The notes beneath the pieces were generated by a model. That model worked only from the letters and a program-made list of their open reading frames with translations, had not been told where the DNA came from and did not search any database. A program made the position numbers and the translations under genes. Of a stretch of DNA of 64,000 nucleotides, positions 25,001 to 38,200 are shown one piece after another; the first letter of the stretch is position 1; every line of letters starts with the position of its first letter. The stretch spans positions 27,223,001 through 27,287,000 of the forward strand of contig OX419755.1 of assembly GCA_948567375.1 (NCBI GenBank). Direction: 5' to 3'. Origin of the DNA: Lunularia cruciata. Its lineage: Eukaryota; Streptophyta; Marchantiopsida; Lunulariales; Lunulariaceae.

Positions 25001-28000
25001 ACATGTGGAGATTTTACGCACCTCTATTCCAACTGACCTTCATAATGTGGAAGTTTATCGAGTGCAAGACCTTATGTGCTGATATTAATTTCTGTAGTAA
25101 CCTGGCTTCAGCAGTAATGAGAACGTTTGAGTTTATTAAGAGCCCATATTTGCATCACTTGCCATATCTTTGTATGTTCTAGATGGAAGGACGCCATAGC
25201 AGTAGCTCAGAGCCAGAATCATCCGGATGCGGAGTCATTGAGACGGAGTCACTTCGAGTGGTTACTACAGACTGGCCAGGTATGTGTTTGGACAACTTTT
25301 GGCTCGCCATGTCCAGGTGACACAAATGAGAGTGCACTCTGAAGTTTCCATCTACTTAAAAGAGACGATCGCTTTTCCCTGATCTTGTAAAACTATCCAG
25401 GTTTGCAAGATTGCTGCTCTTCTGATCAGTTCACCAAATGCTTGTTGATGACTTGACCCTCTCATTTAGGAGGAGGAAGCGGGACATGTCAAAGAAGCAG
25501 AAGGAGACATACTTGGAGCGATTTCACTATTTTTGAAAGGCGGTCTTCCAGGGCACGCTGCTGAATGTGTCAGCAACTACCCAACGTTTGTTTTTCAGGT
25601 TACTCCTTGACCTACCATCGCAGATGTGCAGTGTCAATTCCTACATTCACACCACTAAGATGCTATCAGTGAACGATTGAGATTTTGCATCGGGTAAGTA
25701 CCTTAGTGATTGGTAAATACCCAAAACCATATGACGAAAAGATAGTGACCAGACCGCAGATTGTGGACCTGAGATACTATTGCTAATCAGAATGTTCGAT
25801 AGACCTGATGTTAGAGATGAAAAATCTAGAAGCTTATTCAGCATGAGATTAAAAGTCATCAACCTGAGGATGATTCAGTCCAGAACAGAGGGGAGATATC
25901 AGAAACTACTAAATGGGTACCTCGTTATGGCAGAGCGAAGTTATTGAGTCTATAGCTGAGGCACTGCAACAAGCTGACATGTTTGAGAAGGTAAGTTTCT
26001 GAGTCGACAGTAGAATACGTGTTTCTACTACTGTTCAGTTTACTTACCAAACAACCTTGATCGGTTGTAATAGTGAAAAGCTTATGCATGCAGGCAGGCG
26101 AGTTTTTAGAGAAGCAAGGTAAAGACGAACGAGCTAAAGAAGCTTATCGTCGAGGTCATGCTTATCGTCGCGCAATTGAGCTTGCTCGACGCGTGTTTCC
26201 GAGTGAAGTGGTGAGTTTGGAAGAGGAGTGGGGTACATGGCTTGTATCTCAAGATCAGGTAAGTTATTTTCCTATCACTATCAAATGTGTTCAGCACCAG
26301 ATATGTCAAATGATCTGGACTGGAAATTTCCACACATGCTGTGAATAGCACTAGTTCGAGATAGTTGATATCTTTTTCTTTTTCAGTGTTTAGTATCACA
26401 AAACTTTGTCACCTCCTTCCAAACATGCCGTGTCTGCATATTCTGCATGAATGGGATTTCAAGCCGTTCAACTCAACTTTGGGTTTCGCCTGGCAGGTAG
26501 ATGCTGCTGTAAACCACTTCATTGAGGCCGGGTGTTGCACAAAAGCCATTGAAGCGGCCATTGCATCCAGCCAGTGGAGTAAAGCCGTGCAAATCGTTGA
26601 GGCACAGAGCTCCAAAGTTCGCATCTCTTCACTCTCCCGTACATAGTTCAGTCATTTGATGTCTCAGGTTACGGTCATCGTATTGTTCCACCTCAACCGT
26701 CAAGCACAGTCAACCGTCAACCATCTCTTGGAGATTTACAGAAGATTCTATACTTACAGGTTGCACAGCCTTTCTATAAACGATTAGCAAGACATTTTGA
26801 GGCAGCAAAGCAATACGCTGAGGCTGAAAAGTTCTATATCTGTGCAAAGCTTGCAACTGAAGCAGTGGAGATGTATATTCGTGCAAACCAATGGGAGGCA
26901 GGATACAAGGTTGAACTGAAAAGCTCATCCAACCATATCCAAACGTTTCTATCGTAATTTTGCGCCGGCTGAGTATTGGACGTTACACTTAAAATGAAAT
27001 AACTCATAGGAAATTTCTCCATAGGTGGCAGCAAGATACTTGTCTGAGGCTGAAGCATCTGGACTTTATTTACAACGTGCTCGTGAGTTGGAGGCAGCTG
27101 GGTCTTTCAAGGATGCAGAGAAGTTGTTTCTGGATGCAAACGAGCCAGATCATGCAATCAACATGTACAAGAAAGCTCACATGTTTGATCAGATGATCAG
27201 CCTTGTTGCCAAGTACAGACATGTGAGATGTTTTTGCCACCTTTCCGCAGGCTATGACATGAATATCCAGGGTAGCTTCGTAACAAAATCATTCATGCTC
27301 ATGATTCTCGCCGTATTTATGTGTTGCCAGAAAAATAAATCTTTTGGATTCATCTTCAGGACTTACTGATGGAGACTCATGCACATTTAGCTCAACAACT
27401 GGAGGGTGAAGGTGATTATCCTGCTCAAGTGTTATGGAAGTGGTGAAGTTCCAACACCTGAATTTGTGATGCACAACCTACTTACTCGTGCCGTGCTGTA
27501 TCTTTCTGTCACAGGTGCCTTTCGAGAAGCTGAACAACATTATTGTGGGGCACAAGACTGGAGAAGCATTGTGAAGGTATGATTCGCAATTTACTTCTGA
27601 AATTGAACTTCGGAGATTTTGACAATTTCGTTTCCTTCCGCCATCGACAAATTCGCTGACCGTCTTCAGATTTGCAGATGTACACCGTAAATAACATGTG
27701 GGAGGACGCCATGCGAGTCGCAAAACAATTCAGCGGAGTCAATGGACCGAAGCATGTGTGTATCCCTTCGTGCACCCAGATCTACGTTTGAATGGATGAC
27801 TGCAAGCACTATTTAATGTTAACGAGATCCCTCTACCGTGACAGGTCGCATATTCATGGGCTGTCTCGCTTGGAGGCGAGGTAGGTGCCCAACTGCTGGT
27901 GAGGTTAGGAATGGTCGAACAAGCCATAGAGTACGCGACTGAGGCAGGAGAATTTGAGCACGCTTTCGATCTTTGCCGGTCGTCTCTTAAACACAAGCTG

Positions 28001-28107
28001 CCAGAGGTTCGTTCTAGAATCCAAATCTAGGAAAGCGTATTTTACTAGCACGACAATTTTTTTCTATGACTTAATAACTCAAATCTAAAAAACTTTTCGG
28101 GAGAATT

Positions 28108-28140
<33 letters not shown>

Positions 28141-31100
28141 AGTACTCGGGCCCTGTACAGCACATTGCATCTGAAAAGTACTGCCAGAGGTACTTTATTA
28201 CAGACACTACAAGGACGTGCTCCTTCCGTGCTATCTAGTTGTCTAATTTTTCATCACACCAACGTAGCGACTCCATCAGGTGCAACTGAAGTATGCAATG
28301 TATCTTGAAGATGAAGGGCGATTCAAAGAAGCCGAGGAAGCCTTTATAAAAGTGGGAAAGCCACGAGAGGCGATCGACATGTATATACATCAGCTGGATT
28401 GGCCAGCAGCCATGAGAGTGGCAGACCTTTGTGACCCCACTGCAATGTCGGATGTGCAGGTATTAGCACTAATGTACTTAACTAGATCTCTTCACTTAAC
28501 TGTCAAATTCGACGAAACATACCTGTTGAAAGTTTCCGCCAAGATACTCATAGAAGAATAGAAGAATAGACCCATAGAAGAGTTATCCAGATCCTAAAAT
28601 TGTTGAGAAATTTACATACAGCTATTATGACCAGCTCCATGATGCTCTGACAATAGCAGAGAATTGGCAGTGGAGCTAAATCCAATAATGCTAACCTGGT
28701 CTGATGTCTGATCAATATAGTACCTCAGAATAGAGTCCCTCGTTAAAGTGGACCTGTACTTGAAGTTCATCCAAAAGACCAGCTTTGCTGCTGATGACAT
28801 TTATGTATTGTGCTTCGGGAAATAGGTTGCTCAAGCACAGGAATATCTGGCAAAGAATGAATATGGAAAGGCAGAGGCACTGCTGATAAGGGTAAAATCC
28901 TACTCTTCAAGTACCTAGCACTGGAACACAACACGCTTCATGTTCAATTGACTGATTTCGATTATGTGTTTGCGGCTCCTATTCCACACTTAACGGAACC
29001 TGCAACCTAACGACCTGAGAACACACTGAAGTATTCGATCTTTGCAAACTAAATGGCATCCACAGGCAAAACGAGCGGATCTTGCTGTGGAAATGTATGA
29101 GGAGAAGCTGTTATGGGAGGATGCCATTCGTGTAGCGGAAAAATATTCGCCCTCAAAAATATCTGAGATCCACGCTGATTTATCCTCTTACATGCAAAGG
29201 TGCGCTTTTTGTCTCTGAAGTAGTTTCAAAAGCCCTCCTTACAGTTATTGGTAGTGTAGCATGTCCTTTGTACGCTTCTCGCGTTGAGAGATCGTGAACT
29301 TTTCGCTGCATTACGGATTTAAGTACAAGGGCTCATGGCCCAATGAGCAACATATCTCTCGAGTTTGACATCGCTGGTTCTGGGTCAGCCATCATTTGAG
29401 GTTCAGCTCAAAAGAGTAGCGTTTCTCTGCAGTAACAATGGAGGCACAGAGACGGTTGATAGTATTCTCGCTCGAGCAAAGGCGTTGGAACACAGCCAAA
29501 ATTATTCTGAAGCTATAAATGCATATCTCAAACTCGATGTGAACCTTATCACTGACATCAAGGACCTGCAGCAGGTTTCGATTCTGCTTTACTTTGAATC
29601 TCGTTTGAAGACTTTTAGAACATCGCACCTACAGACATGAAGATATCACTCAGAATGAACTGATTTATTAGCAGTATTTCGATCAAGGACTACACTATAG
29701 GTAAAACTAAACCGATGGGCCTCGTGGTGTTTTCTATTTCGTTGCACCACTCGAACCATATGATAGAGGAGCTAGAGGGACTTGGATTTTCATGGACATG
29801 ATTATTATGCTGCAGTTCATATCTGCAGCACGATTGGCATTTCCATGGACAATGTTACAAGATAATAAACCTCGCTCTTACTCTGAAGGATATACGGGGT
29901 AGTCATAAAACGTCAATTGCCTCCACTCTGCATAGCGTTTTACGTGTGGTTGATTTTACTTTACAAAATGCGAACTTTCAGGTGTGGAGTGTTGCAATCA
30001 GACTGGCGACAGATTTTGAACCAAGTCGTGTGACAGAAGTGGTGGAAACGGTGGCCAGAAGGTTGAAAAGTGTGAAGCGCTTCGAGGACGCAGGAGCTTT
30101 GTATGAGGATACTGGTGCCATCAAAGAGGTCCATTTAAACCTCAAAGCACTCGAGAGGCACTTCACATCCTGCAAAAGGCATTTGCAATTACACTTGCTA
30201 ACTAATGCTTTAATTTTAATCTCTAAGTGAATCTTTGATTATTTCCGAATCGGAGTCCTAAACCTTACTGAAATGTTATTCAAATGCAGGCTGCGGAGAT
30301 GTATATTCTCGCCGGTTTGTGGGACAAAGCAAGAAAAGTTGCCAAATTGTCAAGCTTGCAACTACAGCAGGTGTGTTTGTCTGGCTCGATTGATATCAAC
30401 ATCACACAAATACATTCAGAATTTAGACCCTACAATCTACATTACGAGTCTAAATAGTCAAGTGCAGTAGTTGGAGACAACTGTTCTGAAATTAACAATT
30501 TTAGTCAGAAATGAATACGAAGTTACCTGACCATTTGTAAGACTCATTCAAAGCCGAATATGTTATCGAGGACCACTTAACTCAACTAGCTGGTGTGGAC
30601 AGCGTCAGATAGTCTAAACCATCAGAAGCTGTACAGCAAGTCAACGTACTTAGCTTCAGGGTATCTATGAGAAGGAATATGACTTATGAGAAGGTAGGAA
30701 TGCTAAATAAGACGGGTATGTCACGACTATGATTGCCCCGCCCCCGCGCCCTCCCCCCTCCTTGCCCCTCCGTTTCATTGAGCAAACCCTTATAGAAAAG
30801 AGACTGAGTGTGCCCTGAAACACTCATCGAGCAGACAGAAAATCGGTACAGAGAGTTATTGGAACTACACCCCGATTTCTCGGCACGAGTGAGGGGCATT
30901 GATGAAATCATTGTGTCTCCCGTGCAGACTTACTATGAAAGTGTTGCTACTTCCTTTTGGGGTTGAGAGTCGATGGACTCAGGTCCGCATAGTACATGCA
31001 GGGCTACATCCTACTTCTCATACACAGCTCTTTGGGGGTTTAGGAAGCTTGGGACGACTTGTACTTTACCTTTAGCCGCGCTATGACATGAATATTGATA

Positions 31101-34100
31101 ACATCTAATACACTTTGATTATACTCGAAGATATTTTCGTTACACTTATCGCTTGCAGTTAAAAACTAACAGGAGAGCTTGGTGTGAATGATAGTTATGA
31201 GGGATTTACTTCTTAACCTCGTTCACTATGTTATGTCTTCGCCAGTCTTACGTGGTATGGAACCGTGTTCGAACGAACGGGTTCTATATTCACACACCCA
31301 ATCTAGGCTTATGAGATATTTGGAGTAAAAAGTTATCGCACATGAGTTCACTCTTTGGTGGGGCTCTCATGGACAGGAGGTGGAAAACCTTTACAAAGAC
31401 CACTTGCTTGAGAAGGGTCAAGCTGATCAGCTTGTTCAGAATGGAAACATATTAGAGGCTTTGGAGCTCTATGTGCGACAAGATCAATGGAGACAGGTAC
31501 GCCTGATCCTTCCAAACTCTCTACGGTGATACTGACTTTAATGACTGGCTGAGCTTACTAGCTTTCTAGATGGTTGATTTGAGATACGATTTCAAGAAAT
31601 GGAAACCTAGCTTTTCCCATTTGAGTTCTTTTTAGAATGTGCAGGCCCATGAGCTCGCAGCGCTTCTTGGAAGCAGTACGGTCAAGGAGTTTTCAGCCCG
31701 TCATGCCAAGCACTGTCTTATTAAGAACAAGGTTAGCTTGTAATAGGGCTCTTACATTAGCCAACCTGCTGCAGCAGACAGTGTTCTTACCGTAGTAGCT
31801 TGTGCAAAGGGCTTTTCACACTCAGTATGGATCCCGACGTCGTATTCAACGTATAACACTTTCGATCATCTTCAAATTATGAATCACCTGTAAACTACAA
31901 GCGCGATTTGAGGCAATAGTCTCTCTGCAATACCTTCCAGATAAACTTGATGGATAGTGCTTTATCTTGGCAGTGTATAGAAGCTGTATCCATTCTTGTC
32001 CAATATGGTTTTCCGGATAATGGAGCTGCTTATGATCTCTGCATCTCTGCTGCGCACAAGCTTTTCATGACTGATGATGACAACTTGGCCTTGGAAAAAT
32101 CCTTTCAGGTGAGATAGACTAGATAGACGTTTGAAGTCATCTTTGACTTGTTTGTGATAAACATTGTGATGCGGTTAATTTGATGTTGACTAGAATGAAT
32201 GTGAGCAGCTTATGACATTGGAATCAATCGTGAGCATCTGTAGAGTCTTCGCGTCATCCTGCATCATGTTGCCAACTCATCATCAATGGTCCAGGATATG
32301 GATCTTACTCCAGGTGCGCGGACCATAGATATTCCAAAATCTCCATCCTGACATAGTGTATCAATATATGCCTCAACTGTCAAAGGGTTAAGGTTTAATG
32401 TGCATGAATATTAAGATCCACAAGTAGAATTCAGAAAACTCAGAAAGCATGAAGCAAGATGTTCTACTTATGAAATGTGCAAATAATTTTAATACCTCAG
32501 AATGATTTCAAAATGTTCAGTGTTGGTGGAAGTGAACAAGCTCCTGTTGGTAACACATTATATTTCGCTTGGCTACACTTGCAAGACACAGGTATGTTCT
32601 ATGTTATCACTTTGAAGGAAAGAACCCGAAGTGAACTTCTTTTATAATTTGCATCTGGTATGTAAAGAGCCTCACGAACCAATAAGGAAAATTCACGGTA
32701 ATGAAAACACCGCATGGGTGTCCAATAAGTTTCTGCTATTATACAAGGATAGACTTCTATCTAGAAGTGTAAGTTGCTAGAGTACATTCTTCCATCCTGA
32801 ACCCTCGATGCTCAACTTACGCAGCACTTGGGAGTGATTAGCCTGCCCAATACACAAGGGTAAGGTCATGTACAATACTGCTTTTACCCGCAGAATGCAT
32901 ATTTTCCACCTTAAGAGAAGTAATCAACAGCAATATCAACAAATGCAGCAGCATCGCGTGATAAGTCACTACTCGATTGAAAGTTTGAGGACCAAAGCCA
33001 CGTGATTGCATGGTGCAGGGTTTGAAAGAGATGGAGACCAAGCTCAAAGTGTCTTTATTACGCTATGCAGGCCTCTTACCCGCAGACAAGATCTTCTACG
33101 AAGCTGGCATGGCCTGCAAACAGGTCCAGGATAATCTATCCACAAACCCTGGCAAAAGTCTCGTAAAGATAGGGCACAGATACCAAAAGTACACACATTT
33201 GTCCCAATTTTGTGTTTGCTTTTGTTTTCTAATCAATAAAGCTCCGGGGTTCACCTATTTTGAACTGCTCGACCTACAGACTTCCAAAGGTCAATGTGCA
33301 CAATGTTCAGACGAGGATGTATGAATCTCACGTGCCTGGTTATTACAGATGGGTTGGCAGGATATGGCATTCGTTTTCCTGAATCGGTATCTAGATATAA
33401 CGGAAGCCATGGACGATGAGGGCACACACGAGAGGGCGACTATGGACAACACGGGCTTTGAAACAAGTGATTTACCTGAAGAGTTTTCTATTCCTCTGAA
33501 ACATCATCTTGACGGTATTGTCCTCTCCTGATCAGGCGCGAGACATAAGTCTGAGACCGAAAGTCTAACTTTCGTACTTAACCGATCTAAACCAGGACCA
33601 AATCCATATGGGCTACGACTTCCTCCTAATAATTGAAGTTTTTTCAATATAACAATTGCATGTTTTCGGATAGCATCGTCAACATTATTACATGGTTGAT
33701 TAGATGCAGTCTTGGACTATGGATCTGTTAACAGTTCTGCACTGGGGCAGACGTTTCTCACACATTAGTGGCCATTCTTATGTCTGAGTGCTGCTTAATC
33801 TATCCAGTAAACTGGACGAATTCATAAGTACATGGTTTGGGTTAATCAGTTGTTTGTTGTCTTGTTCTTTCCTCTGTTGAAGAGGATAAGCGGGAAGAGA
33901 TTCGAGATTGGGTGATCCAACTGAGCATGGATCAGCAGGTGCGTAGAATATCCATATGATTATGTATGAATTTCTCAAAAGAAAACGGCTGCTGTGCTTG
34001 AGTGTGCGTTTTAATCATAAACTATAACTCTGCAAAGGTTCGCAAATATCATCTGAGAGAGAGAGAGGACTCGTATGAAACCAGCTCCATCCAGCACTAC

Positions 34101-34738
34101 CAGTGAGGACATGCGGGCAATGCGAAAGTGACACATATATAGCGAGCCTCCGCTGCTTCTCGTGTAAGGTAATATCAGAACTTTATGTACCCCGGTTGTT
34201 CTCGACATGACTAGCTTTTTCTCATTAACATTCATATGGCACAAATGATCTTGTCAAGTTCGTCAACTTCAGGACAGGGACGGCCCTTTAAATTGTCTGT
34301 CCTTGGGCCGGTTTTTGAGATGATGTACAAGAAAAGCGGTATCATCTGAAAACCTGTAGGAAGTATGTTTGGAAACCTGTGTACTGTCTGGCAACAATAA
34401 ATTCGTCCAATACTCCGTGAAAAGTTTGTAGGTGTTCAATCTGGTGAGCGAACTTCTGTAGAAGTTAGAGGCGATTGAATTAATGGACAGCGGATGATAC
34501 TCTTTTCGTGGTGCAGGCTGAAAACGAAGCCTGTTGTGTAACAGGTTACCCCGTGCTCGAGAAGGATATGTTTCAGTGTAAAAATTGTCAGATGCTGGCG
34601 AACAGAAGTGATTGGTTCAACTTTTTAAGCAAGTGTCACAAATGTCCGTGGTGCTCAGATTTCCCAAAACCAGTTGCCTCCAGGAACAACAACACAGAAT
34701 GCTACTTGACAAACACTAATTTATTATTTGAAGAATAA
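16072..34738 (+). CDS. IFT172: Intraflagellar transport protein 172 (IFT-B complex), 49 exons
   Basis: IFT172 is a peripheral IFT-B subunit needed for ciliary assembly and for turnaround of IFT trains at the tip. Exons: 16072-16154, 16465-16564, 16684-16784, 17234-17360, 17472-17602, 17934-17968 (tentative), 18957-19018, 19151-19210, 19458-19543, 19672-19767, 19888-19996, 20279-20371, 20958-21023, 21150-21410, 21612-21770 (start uncertain), 22004-22075, 22354-22422, 22677-22745, 23105-23233, 23460-23555, 23735-23836, 24797-24867, 25183-25279, 25470-25598, 25934-25990, 26094-26258, 26497-26616, 26760-26909, 27025-27222, 27360-27411, 27515-27576, 27678-27755, 27845-28006, 28280-28459, 28826-28891, 29066-29199, 29433-29574, 29982-30128, 30290-30370, 31377-31496, 31645-31731, 31974-32108, 32244-32313, 32521-32591, 33019-33123, 33349-33514, 33883-33938, 34085-34168, 34517-34738. 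The frame closes over 5313 nt (1770 aa, close to the usual ~1750). The N-terminal third is WD40 propeller ([34 protein letters not shown]); the rest is TPR-like solenoid ([20 protein letters not shown]), ending in a Cys-rich module. Confidence 0.95.
18794..18824. repeat. Perfect 13-bp inverted repeat (hairpin) in an IFT172 intron
   Basis: The arms CCGGTAACTTGCA and TGCAAGTTACCGG are exact reverse complements separated by five bases (CCTCA). The element lies in the intron before the exon at 18957-19018. It could form a stable stem-loop in DNA or pre-mRNA; nothing shows a function. Confidence 0.9.
23837..24796. other. Long IFT172 intron (960 bp) carrying an interspersed repeat
   Basis: The intron between exons 21 and 22 contains ORFs of up to 109 codons but none with IFT172 or other domain similarity. 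It carries copy B of the short interspersed repeat on the minus strand, plus two small similar stretches around ATATATAATTCAGAAAC at about 23936 and 24624. Confidence 0.7.
24532..24627 (-). repeat. Short interspersed repeat, copy B (IFT172 intron)
   Basis: The reverse complement matches copy A in the RPE intron over about 95 bp at roughly 90 percent by eye. It keeps the GTTCTGG and CCAGAAC inverted pair. It is inserted opposite to the IFT172 direction of transcription. Confidence 0.8.
30371..31376. other. Long IFT172 intron (1.0 kb) with a C-rich tract
   Basis: No coding exon is needed here: the exon ending at 30370 joins the exon starting at 31377 in phase, and the joined protein aligns without a gap to IFT172 relatives. 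The intron includes a C-rich tract at 30736-30771 with five runs of three or more C, which would be G-quadruplex-forming on the minus strand. Confidence 0.7.
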
Positions 34739-35208
34739 CTATAAAGAAAAGTTTCCGCTATCCATATCAACATATCACGGGGATGTACCTTACATAGACC
34801 ACTTCTGAACTTCCAAGGAACATCTTTTGAAGATCAAACAACTGAGTGATGATAATGACAACCATAACATGCCCACCATCTCTCTAATTGCGCTGAGAAA
34901 GTTGTCATACAACAATACAGACTCTCAAGGCACAGAGAAAGATATGCTAAGAAATTGTGCTGAGCAAACCGCAGCTATTGGTAGCATTGACAAAATGCCA
35001 CAGACTAAGGGCATGCAACGCACCAGGGATTTGATACCTACTTTGACACTTTTAACTATGATACACGTGCTCTCGCTTCAAGCAACCTCGAAGCATTGGT
35101 GGGCTTTCTTGAGCTTTCACAATAATGTGCATTAACGTATGCGGCTCTAATTAATCGAAACAGAGGTGTTTTGAAACAGAAACATTTCTTTCGAATATAC
35201 ATGATCTA
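34739..35208. other. Convergent 3' spacer between IFT172 and the DRMY1-like gene
   Basis: This 470-bp spacer separates two stop codons on opposite strands and should contain both 3' UTRs. A 102-codon plus-strand ORF at 34827-35135 lies here with no recognisable similarity, so I treat it as chance. Confidence 0.6.
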
Positions 35209-38200
35209 CTACTTAGATTGGGAGGGAGGAGTACCTGACTGCGAGGTCGTACTCGAAGGTGCTGCATTGGACTGTTGTTTGCACACAATATTATTACTAC
35301 TCTGATTGACACCTGTAGGTTTTCCTGGTTGATTTTTGGCCTGTTGCGTTGGTCTCAACATTCCAGGAAGGCTTGGAGGAGGTGCCCCAGCACCAGTGCG
35401 GATGTAGTGAACTATGGCGCCACCAGATGAGCCCCGTGAACCAACATTAGTCCCGTGTCCACCCGCTTGATTTTGAAGCCCAGCCTTCGTGATAGGAACA
35501 CCCCCAGGTCCAATGTGGACTACATTGCCTGATTGCGCAGCCTTAAGAAGAGATGCGGCCGCAGAGGCAGGGGCAATTCTTGCACCCGCGGCGACTGCTG
35601 CAGCCTGAACTCCTGGATCTGGCCCAGTAATTTGCTGCTTCATTAGCATGTTCACCCTGCCACCTGAAGGTCCAGCATTTCCTCTAGACCCATACTTCGC
35701 TGGCACAGAATTTTGTGCAGCAGATGGTGGAAGACTGCTAGCCTGCCACATTTCACTGCCTCCGACAGAGGCAGCTTGGGCTGCAGCAGCACTCATGACA
35801 ACCGCCCCAGGCGCTATTAAGCGTCCTGCACCAACCCCACTACCAACAGATTTTGCAGCTCCACTCCGGACTTGTTCCGTTGTCAAGCTTACCGCAGCTG
35901 TTGAAGATCCTGCAGTGCTACGTGCAGCGCCAACTACCTGAGGTTGTCGATGTACGATGCTGGTCCCAGCTCGAACCGGCCCCCCACCAGGGGGACGAAC
36001 CACCTGTGACCCTGTTTTCAATACACCACTATCTGAATTGGTAGATGTTGCTTGCGTACCATTTGGGGCACTACTAACTCCGATACTTCCAGGAGAATTA
36101 CTACTGGATCCATTGACAGTGACTCCTTGAATCTGTGCCTGGCCAGAGGAGGACGGTCCTGAAGTAGGACCAGCTACACCCACTGGTGCGGATACAGACG
36201 CGTACACCGCACCTGCAGCTACAGGAGATGTCAATTGAGGGACACTGCTGATAGTAGATGACCCTCCACTTTGTGCAGCACTCACTCCAGTTGCAGGGGT
36301 GCCTGCTTGAGTTGCACCTCCCTGAACCTCTGTTGCACCCCCATTAGGACTTCCGGACGTGACTCTGTTTGCAGCTGCTGCTTGTACTTCTCTTCGCTTC
36401 CGTATCAATGCCCATCTCTACACACGTATCTAGTAATTGTCAAATATAAGATTGACGACAGACCAACGTTGTTGTTAGCGTGAACAGCATGCATTATCCT
36501 TGGATAAGTCAAAACTTGGCAATAGTGCGCCCTCATAACGTGCAATATATCATCTCGTCGTTTTGTACAGACTCCATAAAGCAGTGACAAGAATCCCATA
36601 TATTTCTGAAGTAGGAAACAGCCAAAGCAATGTATAAACTTAATGCTTTACTCGGCTCTATCCCGCTTTGCATAAAGTCGTTTAAACTTGAAACCTAAAT
36701 ATTCATTCCTGTGCATAGAAGTAACAGTATGAACACCGGTTCTTTCCACCCTCAACCTGCATACCAGACTGCATACACGTCTTCCATAGAATCTTGGACC
36801 GAAACATGATAGAGATACCTGTGACAGTTGTGCTGCGGTGCGATCATGGGTGAAAGCTCCTTTGAGTATATTTGTCCAGTTGCCTTCACCACATTTTTCC
36901 ACTGCTGCAATCAACTCCTGATCTTCCTCTGGGGTCCAAAGCTTTCTCTTCTTCCTTTCTGATTGTCCCAGAGCCATGCGCAAACTCGCACCTGATGGTG
37001 ACTCAGGAGTGGCACCAGAAATTTGATTCGACGTACCCCCCGGGCTGGTAGTGTTCGCGTCCCAAGCAGGCACACTGGCAGCTACTGGAACTCCCTTAGC
37101 ATTGGCATCCGTTGCACTTGCCGATAAACCTGAGGTAGCAGGAGCCTGTCCAACCAAAGTTCAAAAATGCCTGCAGTCAACGCCTGCCACAGCCGCAGTC
37201 CAATAAGCCTCGTATTGCCACAGGAGGCACGCTACCTTATGAAGGCTACACCCTTCTCCCCATAAAACGGTTGCTTGAAGCTAATCAATCTATTGTGGAA
37301 ATCGTTTCTCTAACTCATTCTTTCAAGTGGTAAGAGTGACTAGGCGCAACGGGAAACATAGTTGATTCCTTTTCACACGGAAACAGAGAGAACAATATTC
37401 TAACGTGATAGAATAACGTACCGACTCTCCAAGTTCACTAAGGGTTATTTGTGAAACTTCGCAAAATTCCTCTTTATCTATACTATAGCTCATGAGCTAC
37501 ATAGATATAGTTTTAGCATGTACCAAGTGTAAGCCCAACTAACCCCGGTATGGTACCCCATGAGATGGGGAAAAAACATTGAAAGTCGAATACTGAGGAA
37601 AAGGCAAGCATATGCTGGTCTATGGTTCCGGAAACTTCAAGGTGCATGGATATTGGTAGATGCATGGATATGAGGAGATGAGATGCAGAAGCCGTTCGAG
37701 GACCGGGAGATCCAGAACTCATTAAATGCAAATTAAATGTAAACATGATATTGAGAAATGTAAACATGATATTGGATTTATGAGGATAGAGGCTGTTCGA
37801 AGAACGGGGGATCCAGAACTCATTAAATGTGATGTAATGTAAACATGATATTGGAGTTATGAGGACAGAATTAAATAAATGTAAACATGATATGTGCAAA
37901 TCGAGATGAGTATTAAATCCGCAAAGGAGATTAAGTGAATTTAACAAATAGAATGTGAACTGAAGTAAAGGCACAATAGCAGCATACCGAGAGCAACACA
38001 TGTATCGTAAGCATCGTCTAAACGGTAACATGCATGTCAAGAAATATTATACATCAGGTAATCGACCACCTATAAGAGGACAGGGTATGAAGAGATGAGA
38101 GTAGAAGCCGTACTCTGGACGGCTTCTGGGGGGATGCAGAGCGAGGCGTTAGAGGACTGGATATAGTATGGAGCATGGATAGTAGCATAGCAATGATAGA

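Noticed and set aside
30830-30910. Possible exon reading [16 protein letters not shown] in an IFT172 intron
   Set aside because: The flanking exons join in phase and the protein aligns without a gap, so no extra exon is needed.
34040-34075. Possible extra IFT172 exon around the GAGAGAGAGAG stretch
   Set aside because: The acceptor at 34084 gives phase 0 and joins the previous exon directly with conserved sequence (LPVRTCGQC), so the extra exon is unnecessary.
37513-38040. 175-codon minus-strand ORF in the DRMY1-like intron 4
   Set aside because: Its repetitive peptide is a translation of the interspersed repeats, with no independent coding signal.
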